64,000 nt of DNA from Propionibacterium sp. oral taxon 192 str. F0372 (GCF_000413315.1 NZ_KE340297.1:2054581-2118580); one strand, 5' to 3'; numbered from the stretch's first letter, positions 10,664 to 19,653 are shown. Notes: a model not told the origin generated them from the letters alone. Program-made: numbers and translations.

Positions 10664-11938
10664 CTAGACCTGCCCAATCATCGCGGCCCACCTTTCGGTG
10701 AAATCGGGCATCGTCTTGGAGACCGCACTGATGTCATCGACCTCGATCCCGTCGACCACCAGCCCGAGCACTGCGGCGAGATGGGCCAAACGGTGATCAG
10801 CGTAGGAGCGCAACACCCTAGTAGGGTGCAGCCGTGCAGGGTCGGTGCCCTCAATGATCAGACCGTCGTCGGTTTCGGTGGCATTGACCCCGATTGAGGA
10901 GAGCTCCGCAGCAATCGCGGCGAGTCGATCGGTCTCGTGACCTCGGATGTGAGCGACGCCGCTGATCACCGTTCGCCCGCTGACCACCGCACCCATGGCA
11001 GCCACCACCGGGACTAGCTCGCTGGCGGCATGCAGGTCAATGCTCACACCATGCAGCGTGCCCTGGTGACTTGCGGTTAGCACACCGTCGCACCAAGTGG
11101 TGTGGGCACCCATGGCATCTAGCACCTGACGCATCAGATCACCGGGTTGGGTGGTGTGTTCGGGCCAACCGGGAACCGCCACACTTCCACCCGACAGCAC
11201 CCCGGCGACGAGGAAGGCAGCCGCATTAGTGAGGTCCGGTTCGATCCGCTGATCGATGGCGGCGATCGGTCCAGGGGCCACCTGCCAGCTGGTGGGCTCG
11301 GAGCAGGTCACGACGACTCCGCGGTCACGCAGCATCTTGACGGTCATGTCGATATGCGGTCGTGAAGGAAGTGCGTCTCCGGTGTGTATCAGGTGGATCC
11401 CATGAGGCAGACGCGCCCCACTGAGCAGCAGGGCCGAGATGAACTGGGAGGATTCGGAAGCGTTGATGACCACCTTGTGGCCGGTCAACTGTTCGGGGGC
11501 GCTCAGGGTGAAGGGTAGGGCATCATTCGAGCACTGCGCACCGAGTTGGCGAAGGGCGTCGACTAGCGGGGACATCGGACGTTGTGAAGCTCGTTCGTCG
11601 CCCACGAAGGTGCTTTTTCCGGGGGCAAGAGCGGCGATCGGGGGAACGAAACGCATCACATTTCCGGCTAGCCCGCAATCGATTGATGCAGCGGGAGAGA
11701 AGGCCTTCGGTGGGGTGACGAACAGGTCATCGCCGTTGTGTGTGATAGTGACGCCCAGGGCTTGCAGGGCGCCGACCATCAAGGTGGTATCCCGGGCTGC
11801 CAGTACCCCCGATAGCCTGCTGGGAGCGTCGGCCAGCGCCGCTAGCACCAGAGCGCGATTGGATTCCGACTTCGAACCTGGAAGTGCGCACACTGCACGA
11901 AGAGGTGTGTGCGCTCGTGGCGCGTGCCAAGTGTTCAG
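10664..11938 (-). CDS. aroA: 3-phosphoshikimate 1-carboxyvinyltransferase (EPSP synthase), probable CTG start
   Basis: Joins phosphoenolpyruvate to shikimate 3-phosphate in the shikimate pathway. LPGSKSESNRALVLAAL marks the N-terminus, and SADHRLAHLAAVLGL-type and ETDRLAAI motifs mark the second lobe. A GTG at 11893 would start just before the LPGSKS loop and delete the conserved opening residues. Upstream in frame the sequence reads NTWHAPRAHTPLRAV, which matches the family N-terminus, and the first codon that fits is CTG at 11936-11938. AAGGAG lies 8 bases upstream, and CTGA overlaps the stop of the DoxX-like gene. The product is then 424 aa, the normal family length. Confidence 0.93.
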   Translation of the reverse strand: MNTWHAPRAHTPLRAVCALPGSKSESNRALVLAALADAPSRLSGVLAARDTTLMVGALQALGVTITHNGDDLFVTPPKAFSPAASIDCGLAGNVMRFVPPIAALAPGKSTFVGDERASQRPMSPLVDALRQLGAQCSNDALPFTLSAPEQLTGHKVVINASESSQFISALLLSGARLPHGIHLIHTGDALPSRPHIDMTVKMLRDRGVVVTCSEPTSWQVAPGPIAAIDQRIEPDLTNAAAFLVAGVLSGGSVAVPGWPEHTTQPGDLMRQVLDAMGAHTTWCDGVLTASHQGTLHGVSIDLHAASELVPVVAAMGAVVSGRTVISGVAHIRGHETDRLAAIAAELSSIGVNATETDDGLIIEGTDPARLHPTRVLRSYADHRLAHLAAVLGLVVDGIEVDDISAVSKTMPDFTERWAAMIGQV

Positions 11939-12495
11939 CGGTCCAGCTCCTTCGCCATCTTCTTGGCAACCTTTCGTGCCTTGCGGGCGCCGACTTCACC
12001 GAGTTTCCCGGCTTTGGCGGAGAACTTCCGTGAAATGCGATGGGCCGAGCGGGAAGTCTGGGTGGCCTGAGAACCGATGGACTTACGGGACTGGGCCGCT
12101 CGCCATGCCAATGAGGGCTTGCCAGCAGTGTCTTGGGTGGCTACCACGGCACCGCCCAGCAGGCCGAGGTCGGTCAGCAGGCCGTGACTAGAACCGAGTT
12201 TCGGCAATGTGGCCAGCACTAGTAACCAAGCGCCAGCACGGCGACCGAAACCACTGGCATAGGTGATCCCGCCCAGCATCTGCAGCCCGCCGAATAGACG
12301 GGTCCAAGTGCGGGGCTCGACTGGCAGGGAACCGGCTACCGGGTCAGGCAAGACCGAACTGATGAATGGGACAACGCGATCCACGGCGGCGGAGATCTGC
12401 TCCTCGTCATGCTCGGGCCTGGTGATCATCTGGTAACCGTCGACCACGTACGGGGCGGAGAACAGGGCGCGTCCAGCGAAGCGAATCAATGACAT
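11935..12495 (-). CDS. DoxX family membrane protein
   Basis: A 186-aa protein beginning MSLIRFAGRALFSAPYVVDG, with membrane segments around 85-105 and 110-130 and a basic Lys/Arg/Ser-rich cytoplasmic tail from about 135. DoxX-family proteins are small four-helix membrane proteins; in mycobacteria a related protein (DoxX with SseA and SodA) has been linked to oxidative stress defence. Here it is divergent from the sigH gene across 104 bases and its stop overlaps the aroA start. The exact function is unknown. Confidence 0.8.
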   Translation of the reverse strand: MSLIRFAGRALFSAPYVVDGYQMITRPEHDEEQISAAVDRVVPFISSVLPDPVAGSLPVEPRTWTRLFGGLQMLGGITYASGFGRRAGAWLLVLATLPKLGSSHGLLTDLGLLGGAVVATQDTAGKPSLAWRAAQSRKSIGSQATQTSRSAHRISRKFSAKAGKLGEVGARKARKVAKKMAKELDR

Positions 12496-12564
12496 GTTCC
12501 ATTCCTACCCTGTCAAGCCCCCACATCGAAGCCAATTCCGCAAAATAGATGGTGTTTGATCCCC

Positions 12565-12594
12565 GGGAATAGCAGGGCCACCTTCGTCGTTGTT
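12565..12594 (+). promoter_or_regulatory. SigR/SigH-type promoter upstream of sigH
   Basis: GGGAAT (12565-12570), an 18-base spacer, and GTTGTT (12589-12594) match the promoter consensus of the Streptomyces SigR / mycobacterial SigH family (GGGAAT-N18/19-GTT). Placed directly before the sigma gene it implies positive autoregulation. The expected transcription start, 6-8 bases after the -10 box, falls on or next to the ATG at 12600. Confidence 0.8.
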
Positions 12595-12599
12595 CCGGC

Positions 12600-13310
12600 A
12601 TGAGCGTCACGAGCCCCACCATCCAGGCATCGCCGGATGCTCCACCCTCACCCGGCGGTTGCCATCGGCTGCGCGAGGATCCGCTAATGTGGAAGCTGAT
12701 GAGTACTCCACCTTCAGACGTGCGTGACACGGAGACGCAAGAAAAGCGAACCGAACGCTTCGAACGCGACGCGATGGAATACCTCGATCAACTCTACGCG
12801 GCAGCTTTGCGCATGACCCGCAACCCGGCAGATGCCGAGGATGTGGTTCAGGAAACCTATGCCAAGGCGTTCTCTTCATTTGCCCAGTTCACCCCCGGAA
12901 CGAATCTGCGGGCTTGGCTGTACCGGATACTTACTAACACCTACATCAACTCCTACCGCAAGGCGAAACGCCAACCACAGTCCAGCGGCGACGCTCAGGT
13001 GGAAGATTGGCAGTTGGCCAGGGCCGCATCACATGACTCGGTAGGGCTGCGTTCAGCGGAGCTCGAAGCCCTCGAAGCAGTGCCCGATGCGATCGTCACC
13101 GAGGCCTTGGACTCGTTATCCCCGGATTTCCGTCAGACGGTGCTGCTCAGCGACGTGGAGGGGTTCTCCTACAAGGAGATTGCCGAGATTATGGGAACCC
13201 CGATCGGCACAGTGATGTCACGGCTCAACCGTGGTCGCGCCCAGCTGCGGGCGAAACTTGCCGACTATGCGGCCGAACGTGGAATCGGGGTGAATCGCGA
13301 TAATGACTAA
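12600..13310 (+). CDS. sigH: Thiol-oxidative-stress ECF sigma factor, SigH/SigR type
   Basis: Group IV RNA polymerase sigma factor. Region 2 ([31 protein letters not shown]) and region 4 ([32 protein letters not shown]) are complete. The longest frame from ATG 12600 gives 236 aa. Internal ATGs at 12687 (GAGGA 7 bases upstream) and 12699 would give 207 and 203 aa, the usual core length. In Streptomyces coelicolor SigR is made as a stable short form and an unstable long form (SigR') from the autoregulated promoter; the arrangement here matches that. The stop overlaps the start of the anti-sigma gene by 8 bases. Confidence 0.95.
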   Translation: MSVTSPTIQASPDAPPSPGGCHRLREDPLMWKLMSTPPSDVRDTETQEKRTERFERDAMEYLDQLYAAALRMTRNPADAEDVVQETYAKAFSSFAQFTPGTNLRAWLYRILTNTYINSYRKAKRQPQSSGDAQVEDWQLARAASHDSVGLRSAELEALEAVPDAIVTEALDSLSPDFRQTVLLSDVEGFSYKEIAEIMGTPIGTVMSRLNRGRAQLRAKLADYAAERGIGVNRDND

Positions 13311-13563
13311 GGACGATCCTTGTGCCGAGGCGATGAACCAGGTGCACGCTTTCCTACATGGTGAGTTGAGCGAAGAAGCCGCTGACGAGATCCGCGAACA
13401 CCTGATTGCCTGTGAGCACTGCGTGGACAGCTACGACGTGGAGGCCTGCATCGATACGCTGCTGAAGCGCTGCGCCCAAGTGGAGATCAGCGCACCGGTT
13501 TCGCTACGTGTCCGCATCACCCAGATGGTGGTGCGCGGTTCCGGTCCGGCGAACAGCTTCTGA
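13303..13563 (+). CDS. rshA: Zinc-containing redox anti-sigma factor RshA/RsrA
   Basis: An 86-aa ZAS-family anti-sigma factor that holds SigH while reduced and releases it when its cysteines form disulfides. The HxxxCxxC motif is H33, C37 and C40; further cysteines are C7, C49 and C57, so a redox switch with the N-terminal Cys is possible as in RsrA. Translationally coupled to sigH by an 8-base overlap. Confidence 0.95.
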   Translation: MTKDDPCAEAMNQVHAFLHGELSEEAADEIREHLIACEHCVDSYDVEACIDTLLKRCAQVEISAPVSLRVRITQMVVRGSGPANSF

Positions 13564-13569
13564 CAGCGA

Positions 13570-13603
13570 CGAAGGTCCCGGCGAATATCGCGCGGGACCT
13601 TCG
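13570..13603 (+). terminator. Terminator after sigH-rshA
   Basis: An 11-bp stem, CGAAGGTCCCG (13570-13580) with CGGGACCTTCG (13593-13603), followed by GTTTG, begins 6 bases after the rshA stop. On the other strand it lies downstream of the bL37 gene and may serve both. Confidence 0.7.
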
Positions 13604-13635
13604 GTTTGTCCCGGATCATGCCGGGATACCTGATC

Positions 13636-13710
13636 TCAGGCGTTGGGGCGCTTGCCGTGGTTCGCAGCCTTCCTGCGGCGGGCGCGGCGCTTGCGTCCGG
13701 TCTTTCCCAT
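13636..13710 (-). CDS. 50S ribosomal protein bL37
   Basis: A 24-residue, very basic protein: MGKTGRKRRARRR followed by KAANHGKRPNA. This matches the actinobacterial ribosomal protein bL37, which was found in mycobacterial 50S structures and has the same length and the NHGKRPN ending. AGGAGG lies 6 bases before the ATG. In mycobacteria the gene also sits beside the sigH-rshA locus, which supports the call. Confidence 0.9.
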   Translation of the reverse strand: MGKTGRKRRARRRKAANHGKRPNA

Positions 13711-13854
13711 CTTCGTCCTCCTGATCCAGCACGTGGACCTCACGTGCCACACACGTGGTCTCACGCGCAGCACGAACATCATGCCAAACCATGTCGACTC
13801 GCCAAAACCGGAATGCCACCATTCGGCGAGAACGGTCGGATGGCTCGGGTGCTC

Positions 13855-13870
13855 TATTGTGTGGGTCGTG
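13855..13870 (+). promoter_or_regulatory. -10 box and leaderless start of pdtaS
   Basis: TATTGT (13855-13860), then 7 bases, then GTG 13868. No Shine-Dalgarno sequence is present before this GTG, in line with a leaderless mRNA. Confidence 0.45.
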
Positions 13871-15331
13871 ATCAGCTTGTCCCAAGTTCTCGAGGAGCAC
13901 ACCGCCCTTGATGCCTCGGACCGGCAATGGCTCGAAGCACTGACCGGCGAGTGGCAGTTGCTGGCCGACACATCCTTCTCTGACTTGGTGTTGTGGCTGC
14001 CCGACTGCGCCGACGAGAACGTTTTCTGGGCGGGTGCCCAGATTCGTCCCCTCACCGGGCCCACTGCCCTGGCCGACGATGTCGTCGGGGATGACGTCTC
14101 CTACGATCCTGAGGCCTTGGTCACTTGTGCTTTCTTGTCGAGGGAGATCTCTGCCACCTCGGACCACCGACTGATGGCAGGCATTCCTGTCGATGTCATG
14201 GCGGTGCCCGTCGTGCGTCACGGCAAGGTCATCGCGGTGGTCGAGCGACACACTAACCAGATGGGGCTGCGCGCCCCCGGCGCCTTGGAAGACACTTATT
14301 TGGCGGTCGCTGATGTCCTGACGAGCATGCTGCATCGCGGAATGTTTCCTCTCGATCCGCCCTCCGATCCAGTGTCCAGTCCTAGGGTCGGCGACGGGAT
14401 GATGTGGGTGGCCCCGGACGGAATGATCACCTTTGCATCGCCGAATGTCATCTCTGCCCTGCGTGGATTGGAACTCAGCGGCGACATCCAGGGCGAGAAG
14501 ATCACTTCGCTGGCTCCCGAACTCGTGGACGAATTCACCCGTACGGTGGAGGCCGGAAATGAGGGTCGCAGCTTTAAACCAGTCGAGGTGACTGTCGAGG
14601 GTCCCCAAGCGGCTGTCCGGATGAGGGTGATTTCCTTGGACAGCGACGGGGTTTTCGTGGCTGCTCTCGTCTTGGTGCGTGATGTCACCACGGTTAGGGA
14701 GAGGGAACGGCAGCTGGTGAACAAGGATGCCACCATCGCGGAGATTCATCACCGGGTGAAGAACAATCTGCAAACCGTCGCGGCGCTGCTGCGTCTACAG
14801 TCCCGGCGATTGACCAACCCCGAGGGCAAGGAAGCACTTGCCGACGCGATGCGCCGGGTGCAGTCGATCGCGGCGGTGCATGAGATTCTCTCCCGGGGAT
14901 TCGACGAGGATGTCGATTTCGATGCCATCGCCGATCGCATCTTGGTGATGGTCGGTGATGTTGCAGCATCCAGCGGCAGGGTGAGCGCCATCCGGGAGGG
15001 CAGCTTCGGTATGGTGCCGGGGGAATGGGCCACCTCCCTGTCGCTGGTTATGACCGAATTAACCCAGAATGCCATCGAACACGGACTAGCGATGGGCGGT
15101 GGATCGGTGATAGTCCACGTTGAGCGACATGCCGACGGAGAACTACTCATGCAGATCATTGATGATGGAGCCGGGTTGCCCGAGGGGTTCGATCCCACCA
15201 AAACAAGCTCACTGGGATTGTCCATCGTCACAACCCTGATTTCCGATCTGGGTGGCAGTTTCGCGTTGACCAACGGTGCCGGACACGGAGCCGTCGCCAC
15301 TGTCAGAGTGGGTATGCCGTTTCATCTGTGA
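13868..15331 (+). CDS. pdtaS: Sensor histidine kinase PdtaS
   Basis: Cytosolic sensor kinase of the HisKA_2 family, 487 aa. Order: N-terminal GAF-type domain (HTALDASDRQWLEALTGEWQ, first ~150 residues), a PAS domain (about 165-275), the H-box HHRVKNNLQTVAALL (near 294) and a HATPase_c domain with ELTQNAIEHG, DDGAGLPEGF and SLGLSIV. In Mycobacterium PdtaS phosphorylates PdtaR, an ANTAR antiterminator; no PdtaR gene is seen in this window. The start GTG 13868 agrees with the mycobacterial N-terminus; longer readings upstream run across the bL37 gene on the other strand. Confidence 0.92.
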   Translation: MISLSQVLEEHTALDASDRQWLEALTGEWQLLADTSFSDLVLWLPDCADENVFWAGAQIRPLTGPTALADDVVGDDVSYDPEALVTCAFLSREISATSDHRLMAGIPVDVMAVPVVRHGKVIAVVERHTNQMGLRAPGALEDTYLAVADVLTSMLHRGMFPLDPPSDPVSSPRVGDGMMWVAPDGMITFASPNVISALRGLELSGDIQGEKITSLAPELVDEFTRTVEAGNEGRSFKPVEVTVEGPQAAVRMRVISLDSDGVFVAALVLVRDVTTVRERERQLVNKDATIAEIHHRVKNNLQTVAALLRLQSRRLTNPEGKEALADAMRRVQSIAAVHEILSRGFDEDVDFDAIADRILVMVGDVAASSGRVSAIREGSFGMVPGEWATSLSLVMTELTQNAIEHGLAMGGGSVIVHVERHADGELLMQIIDDGAGLPEGFDPTKTSSLGLSIVTTLISDLGGSFALTNGAGHGAVATVRVGMPFHL

Positions 15332-15380
15332 GTTGTGAGCATCCGGGGCAGGTAATTTAGCCAGGGAAGCGAGGATAGAC

Positions 15381-15414
15381 CACTGGCGCACCATGCTCCC
15401 ATGGTGCGCCAGTG
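15381..15414. terminator. Bidirectional terminator pdtaS/whiB
   Basis: A perfect 14-bp stem (15381-15394 with 15401-15414) and a 6-base loop lie between the convergent pdtaS and whiB genes. There is no T-run on either side. Confidence 0.65.
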
Positions 15415-15421
15415 ATGCTGT

Positions 15422-15673
15422 TCAGTTTGCTCGGGCCCTTGCTCGGGAGTTGCGTCGTTTCAGAGCCCGACGCTCGTCCTCGGACAGGCCGCCCCATACC
15501 CCGTGGTCCTGTCCTGCTTCCAGTGCCCATTTGAGGCAACTCTCGCGGACGTCGCAACGACGGCACACGAGTTTTGCCTCTTCAACCTGGGCAAGTGCTG
15601 GGCCCGTGTTACCGATCGGGAAGAAGAGTTCAGGATCTTCTGTGAGGCACGCTGCTCGATGGCGCCAGTCCAT
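15422..15673 (-). CDS. whiB1: WhiB-family iron-sulfur transcription regulator (WhiB1-like)
   Basis: An 83-aa Wbl protein. Four cysteines that bind a 4Fe-4S cluster are C9, C37, C40 and C46, followed by the turn GVWGG (63-67) and a basic C-terminus (RRALKRRNSRARARAN) for DNA binding. Length, sequence and position next to pdtaS match mycobacterial whiB1, an essential nitric-oxide-sensitive regulator that binds the primary sigma factor. AGGAG precedes the ATG. Confidence 0.94.
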   Translation of the reverse strand: MDWRHRAACLTEDPELFFPIGNTGPALAQVEEAKLVCRRCDVRESCLKWALEAGQDHGVWGGLSEDERRALKRRNSRARARAN

Positions 15674-15707
15674 GCTCGCGGCTCCTTCATCTTTTCGGTT
15701 GCACGGC

Positions 15708-15713
15708 TGTATA
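15708..15713 (-). promoter_or_regulatory. Probable -10 box of whiB1
   Basis: TATACA on the minus strand, about 35 bases before the ATG, preceded at 17 bases by TTCCGG. A second candidate -35, TTGACT, lies at 15768-15773 with a poorer -10. The leader carries AGGAG near the start codon. Confidence 0.4.
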
Positions 15714-15826
15714 ACTGTGCCACTTGGAAGCCGGAAGTGGAAGAGTTAGTTGAGCAAAATGCAACTAAGTCAACCCTAACATGCGCTCCGCTGGTAAAGC
15801 CCACCGGGTCTTGAGACGATTCCCGG

Positions 15827-18800
15827 TCAGGCCCCTGCGAAGGCGTTGTCCATCAACTTAAGGTGCTCTGCCTTGTGAGTGGTGGAAAGACCGGTCGACG
15901 GTGCGGCCAGCGCCGGTCGGGTGTGGAAGCTGATGTGGATATCCTCACCGAGAAGTGGCATCAATCTGTGGATGAAGAACTCTGCCGGGCCCTGGTTGGC
16001 AGGCTCATCCTGGACCCATCGGATGTCGTCGACCTGGGGGTAAGCGGCCAGTACTTCGACGAGTTCCTCCACTGGCAGGGGAAACAGTCGTTCCAATGTG
16101 ATGATTGCCACCCGGGAATCCATTTCCCGGCGGGCGCGTTCGGTCTTGAGATCCCAGGCAACCTTCCCGGAACACAGCACGATGCGCCTCACCTTCGAAC
16201 GGTCGGCGATGCTTGGATCATCCAAAACCGGTTCCCAGGTGCCGGTCGTGAAATCCTGGGGTGTTGAGACGGCAGCCTTGTTGCGCAGCATCGACTTGGG
16301 GGTTGCGATGATCAACGGACGGTGCTGGTTGATCTGGACGTGCCGACGCAGTAGGTGGAAATAGGAAGCTGGGGTGGAAGGCTGGCAGACGGCCATGTTG
16401 TCGCCGGTGCACAGTTGCAGGAATCGCTCTAGGCGTGCCGAGGAATGGTCTGGACCGGCTCCCTCGTAGCCGTGGGGCAGCAACAGTACGACCCCCGACT
16501 TCTGGGTCCACTTCGTGAACCCGGAGGAGACAAATTCATCGGTGATGATCTGGGCACCGTTCACGAAATCCCCGTACTGGGCCTCCCAACAAACCAAGGC
16601 ATCGGGAGCAGCCACCGAATAGCCGTACTCGAACCCCAGGGCGGCATATTCCGACAGCAAGGAATCGAAGATGTCGAAAGGGGCCTGGTTGGCGGTGAGG
16701 TGCTTGAGGGGAACCCATGCCTCGTTCGTCGCCTGGTCGACGATGGCCCCGAAACGCTGGGAGAAGGTACCGCGACGGGCATCCTGACCCACCAGGCGTA
16801 CCCGGTGGCCTTCCATGAGTAGCGAGCCGAAGGCTAGCAATTCTGCGGTGGCCCAGTCGATCGGCCCGGTGGAGATCTGGACGGCCCGACGATTCAGCTG
16901 GGTGATTACCTTGGGATGGGCCGTGAATCCCTCGGGAAGGATCTGGTGCACTTCAGCGATGCGTTGCATCGTTGCCTCGTTGATTGAGGTTGCGGGGAGC
17001 AGCTTTGCTTTCGCCGGATAGACCGGAACTCTGCGGTATTCGACGGGCTCTTTCGGTACGAGCGGGTCACGTACATTGGAGAAGACCTCCTCCAAGCGGT
17101 CTCTGAACCGGTTTACCGAGGCTTCAGCGTCGGCCATAGAGATATCGCCACGACCGATGAGTTGCTCGGTGTAGAGCTTGCGTACCGAACGCTTCTTTTC
17201 TACCAAGTGGTACATCAGCGGCTGAGTTAGGCTGGGGTCGTCGCCCTCATTGTGGCCGTGGCGCCGGTAACACAGCATGTCGATCACGACATCTTTGCCG
17301 AAGGTTTCCCGGAAATCGAAGGCCAGCCCAGCGGCCTCCGCGCATGCATCCGGGTCGTCGCCGTTGACGTGGATCACCGGCGCTTGCACAGATTTTGCGA
17401 CATCGGTGGCGTAGACTGAGGAGCGGGCGTCGCCTGGTGAGGTGGTGAAACCGATTTGATTGTTCACCACGATGTGGATCGTCCCACCGTTGCGGTAGGG
17501 CCGCAACTGGGACATCTGGAAGGTTTCGTAGACCACGCCCTGCCCGGCAAAGGATGCGTCGCCGTGCATGAGCACCGGCAGTACTGAACCGCTGCCGTCA
17601 AGAGTGGCTTGGTCGTTTTTGGCCCTGGCGATGCCTTCCAACACCGGGTCAACAGTCTCCAGATGGGAGGGATTCGCAGCCACCGAGGTGCGCACCGTAT
17701 TGCCCGATGCGGCCGTGTAGTGGCCATCTGCCCCCAAATGGTATTTGACGTCGCCGGAGACCTGGTCGGTGGAGGCTCGATTGTCGAATTCGCGGAACAC
17801 TTGGGAATACAGCTTGCCGACGATGCTGGTCAGCACGTTCAATCTGCCGCGGTGGGGCATACCGATGGCCACCTCGCCCAAGTGTGCATCGGCCGCAGCC
17901 TCGCAGATTGCAGCCAGCACCACGATCGCAGATTCGGCCCCCTCCAGGGAGAACCTGGTCTGGCCCACGTATTTGGTCTGCAGGAAGGTCTCGAAGACCT
18001 CAGCCTCGTTGAGCTGGTCGAGGATGCGCAGGTGCCCTTCACGGGAACGTGACCGGTGTGGTGATTCCAGGCGATCTTGGATCCATCGACGCTGGGCGAT
18101 GTCGTGGATGTGCATGTACTCGATACCCATGGTGTGGCAGTAGGCGTTGCGTAATTGGTCGATGACCCCGCGCAACGACACCCGGGCATTGTCCACCGCG
18201 CCAAATCTCCCGACGGGGAGGGTACGGTCCAGATCCCACAGGGTCAGGCCGTGGAATTCGAGCTCTAGATCGGGGTGGGTGCGCATCCTGAATTCCAGGG
18301 GATCAGTGTCGGCCTGCAGATGGCCCAAGGTGCGGAAAGCAGAGATGAGCCCAGCCACCCGTGCCGACTTGTCCAGCTGGTTCGAGTCGTTCACCGGGAT
18401 ATCGACTGCCCATTTCACCGGCGGATAGGGGATGCGCAGATCCTGGAAGATCTCCTCATAGAAATTATCGGCCCCCAGCAGCAGCGAATGCATGCGGCGC
18501 AGGAACTCGCCGGACTGGGCGCCTTGGATGACCCGGTGGTCATAGGTGGAGGTGAGGGTGGTGACCTTGGAAACAGCCATCGCATCGGCGTCGTGCAGGG
18601 AGGTTCCAGCGAACTCGGCGGTGTAGTCGATCGAGCCGACCCCCAAGATCATCGCCTGGCCCGGCATGAGCCGCGGTACGGAGGCATTGGTGCCGATGCC
18701 GCCTGGATTGGTGATCGACACCGTGGTGCCGGTGAAATTGTCCATCGTCAACTCGCCCTTGCGGGCCTTGCGCACCAAGGTTTCGTAGGCGGCGTAGAAT

Positions 18801-19528
18801 CTAGCGAAGTTATACTGCTCGGCACTTTTGATGTTCGGCACTAGAAGTTGGCGTTTTCCCCCGCGTTCCACGTCGATGGCAATGCCCAGGTTGATGTTCG
18901 AGTGCTGCACGGCGCTGGGCTTGCCTTCGGCCACCTCGTAGGTGGTGTTCATCGCCATCTGGTCCTTGATTGCCTGCACCATCGCATAGGCGATGATGTG
19001 GGTGAAGGAGACCTTGCCACCCCAAGAACGACGTAGGAAGTTGTTCATTGAGGCGCGGTTCTCGATGACCAGCTTCATCGGCACGGTGCGCAGCGAGGTG
19101 GCCGTCGGCATCATCAAGGATGCATCCATGTTGAGGGCGGTGGCTTTTGCCGGGCCCTTCAGCACGGTGCGGATTGGCTCGTCGCGGCTTACCACGGGTT
19201 CGGCGAAGGGATTGGGAACATCGGGGCCCAGTGGCGAGATGGCGCCCGGGATCGACGGCGACTCGGTGCGAACCTCGCTGGGCTCCACGGTGGCCACCGG
19301 GGTATTGCCGGGGAGCGGGGTAGTGCTCACGGGATGCCCCTTGAGCGGTTGTGCTGTTTCGGGGGAGGTGACTGTGGCTGGGACGCGCACCCTGGGGGTG
19401 AGATGGCGTTCCGGCTCATTGGCAAAATATTCGCGCCAAGTGGGAGAAACCGATGAAGGATCGGCGAGATAGTGCTCCCGCAGCTCCTCAATGATCCAGT
19501 CGTTGGTTCCGAATCCATCGTTCGACAT
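15827..19528 (-). CDS. kgd: Multifunctional 2-oxoglutarate decarboxylase/dehydrogenase (E1o with fused E2 domain)
   Basis: A 1233-aa enzyme of the TCA cycle that decarboxylates 2-oxoglutarate with thiamine diphosphate and feeds the KDH complex. Order: short N-terminal OGDH motif (NDWIIEELREHYLADPSSV), Pro-rich linker, E2-type acyltransferase domain (about 115-345; STYDHRVIQG carries its catalytic His), then the E1 domain with HGDASFAGQGVVYETFQMS, VNNQIGFTT and WEAQYGDFVNGAQ. As in mycobacterial Kgd there is no lipoyl domain. I chose ATG 19528 (MSNDGFGTNDW), which fits the family; ATG 19570 is 14 codons upstream. A possible -10 TAGTAT is at 19624-19629 (minus strand). Confidence 0.96.
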   Translation of the reverse strand: MSNDGFGTNDWIIEELREHYLADPSSVSPTWREYFANEPERHLTPRVRVPATVTSPETAQPLKGHPVSTTPLPGNTPVATVEPSEVRTESPSIPGAISPLGPDVPNPFAEPVVSRDEPIRTVLKGPAKATALNMDASLMMPTATSLRTVPMKLVIENRASMNNFLRRSWGGKVSFTHIIAYAMVQAIKDQMAMNTTYEVAEGKPSAVQHSNINLGIAIDVERGGKRQLLVPNIKSAEQYNFARFYAAYETLVRKARKGELTMDNFTGTTVSITNPGGIGTNASVPRLMPGQAMILGVGSIDYTAEFAGTSLHDADAMAVSKVTTLTSTYDHRVIQGAQSGEFLRRMHSLLLGADNFYEEIFQDLRIPYPPVKWAVDIPVNDSNQLDKSARVAGLISAFRTLGHLQADTDPLEFRMRTHPDLELEFHGLTLWDLDRTLPVGRFGAVDNARVSLRGVIDQLRNAYCHTMGIEYMHIHDIAQRRWIQDRLESPHRSRSREGHLRILDQLNEAEVFETFLQTKYVGQTRFSLEGAESAIVVLAAICEAAADAHLGEVAIGMPHRGRLNVLTSIVGKLYSQVFREFDNRASTDQVSGDVKYHLGADGHYTAASGNTVRTSVAANPSHLETVDPVLEGIARAKNDQATLDGSGSVLPVLMHGDASFAGQGVVYETFQMSQLRPYRNGGTIHIVVNNQIGFTTSPGDARSSVYATDVAKSVQAPVIHVNGDDPDACAEAAGLAFDFRETFGKDVVIDMLCYRRHGHNEGDDPSLTQPLMYHLVEKKRSVRKLYTEQLIGRGDISMADAEASVNRFRDRLEEVFSNVRDPLVPKEPVEYRRVPVYPAKAKLLPATSINEATMQRIAEVHQILPEGFTAHPKVITQLNRRAVQISTGPIDWATAELLAFGSLLMEGHRVRLVGQDARRGTFSQRFGAIVDQATNEAWVPLKHLTANQAPFDIFDSLLSEYAALGFEYGYSVAAPDALVCWEAQYGDFVNGAQIITDEFVSSGFTKWTQKSGVVLLLPHGYEGAGPDHSSARLERFLQLCTGDNMAVCQPSTPASYFHLLRRHVQINQHRPLIIATPKSMLRNKAAVSTPQDFTTGTWEPVLDDPSIADRSKVRRIVLCSGKVAWDLKTERARREMDSRVAIITLERLFPLPVEELVEVLAAYPQVDDIRWVQDEPANQGPAEFFIHRLMPLLGEDIHISFHTRPALAAPSTGLSTTHKAEHLKLMDNAFAGA

Positions 19529-19653
19529 GTTCGCTGCGGTGGACCGCTTCGCCTCCTTGCGACATCGCATCTGGTGCAGTGCCCATGACCGGGAATCACT
19601 GCTGGACGGGAGATACTGCCCCGATACTAATCAGGAGCACCGGTGTTCGCAGG

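Noticed and set aside
12500-12520. TTGACA near the DoxX-like start as a -35 box
   Set aside because: It is too close to the ATG for a -10 box and start site to fit between.
13616-14773. Long minus-strand open frame (385 codons) opposite pdtaS
   Set aside because: It is antisense to a well-conserved kinase, has no recognisable domain, and its His/Gly/Asp-rich composition is typical of a shadow frame in high-GC DNA.
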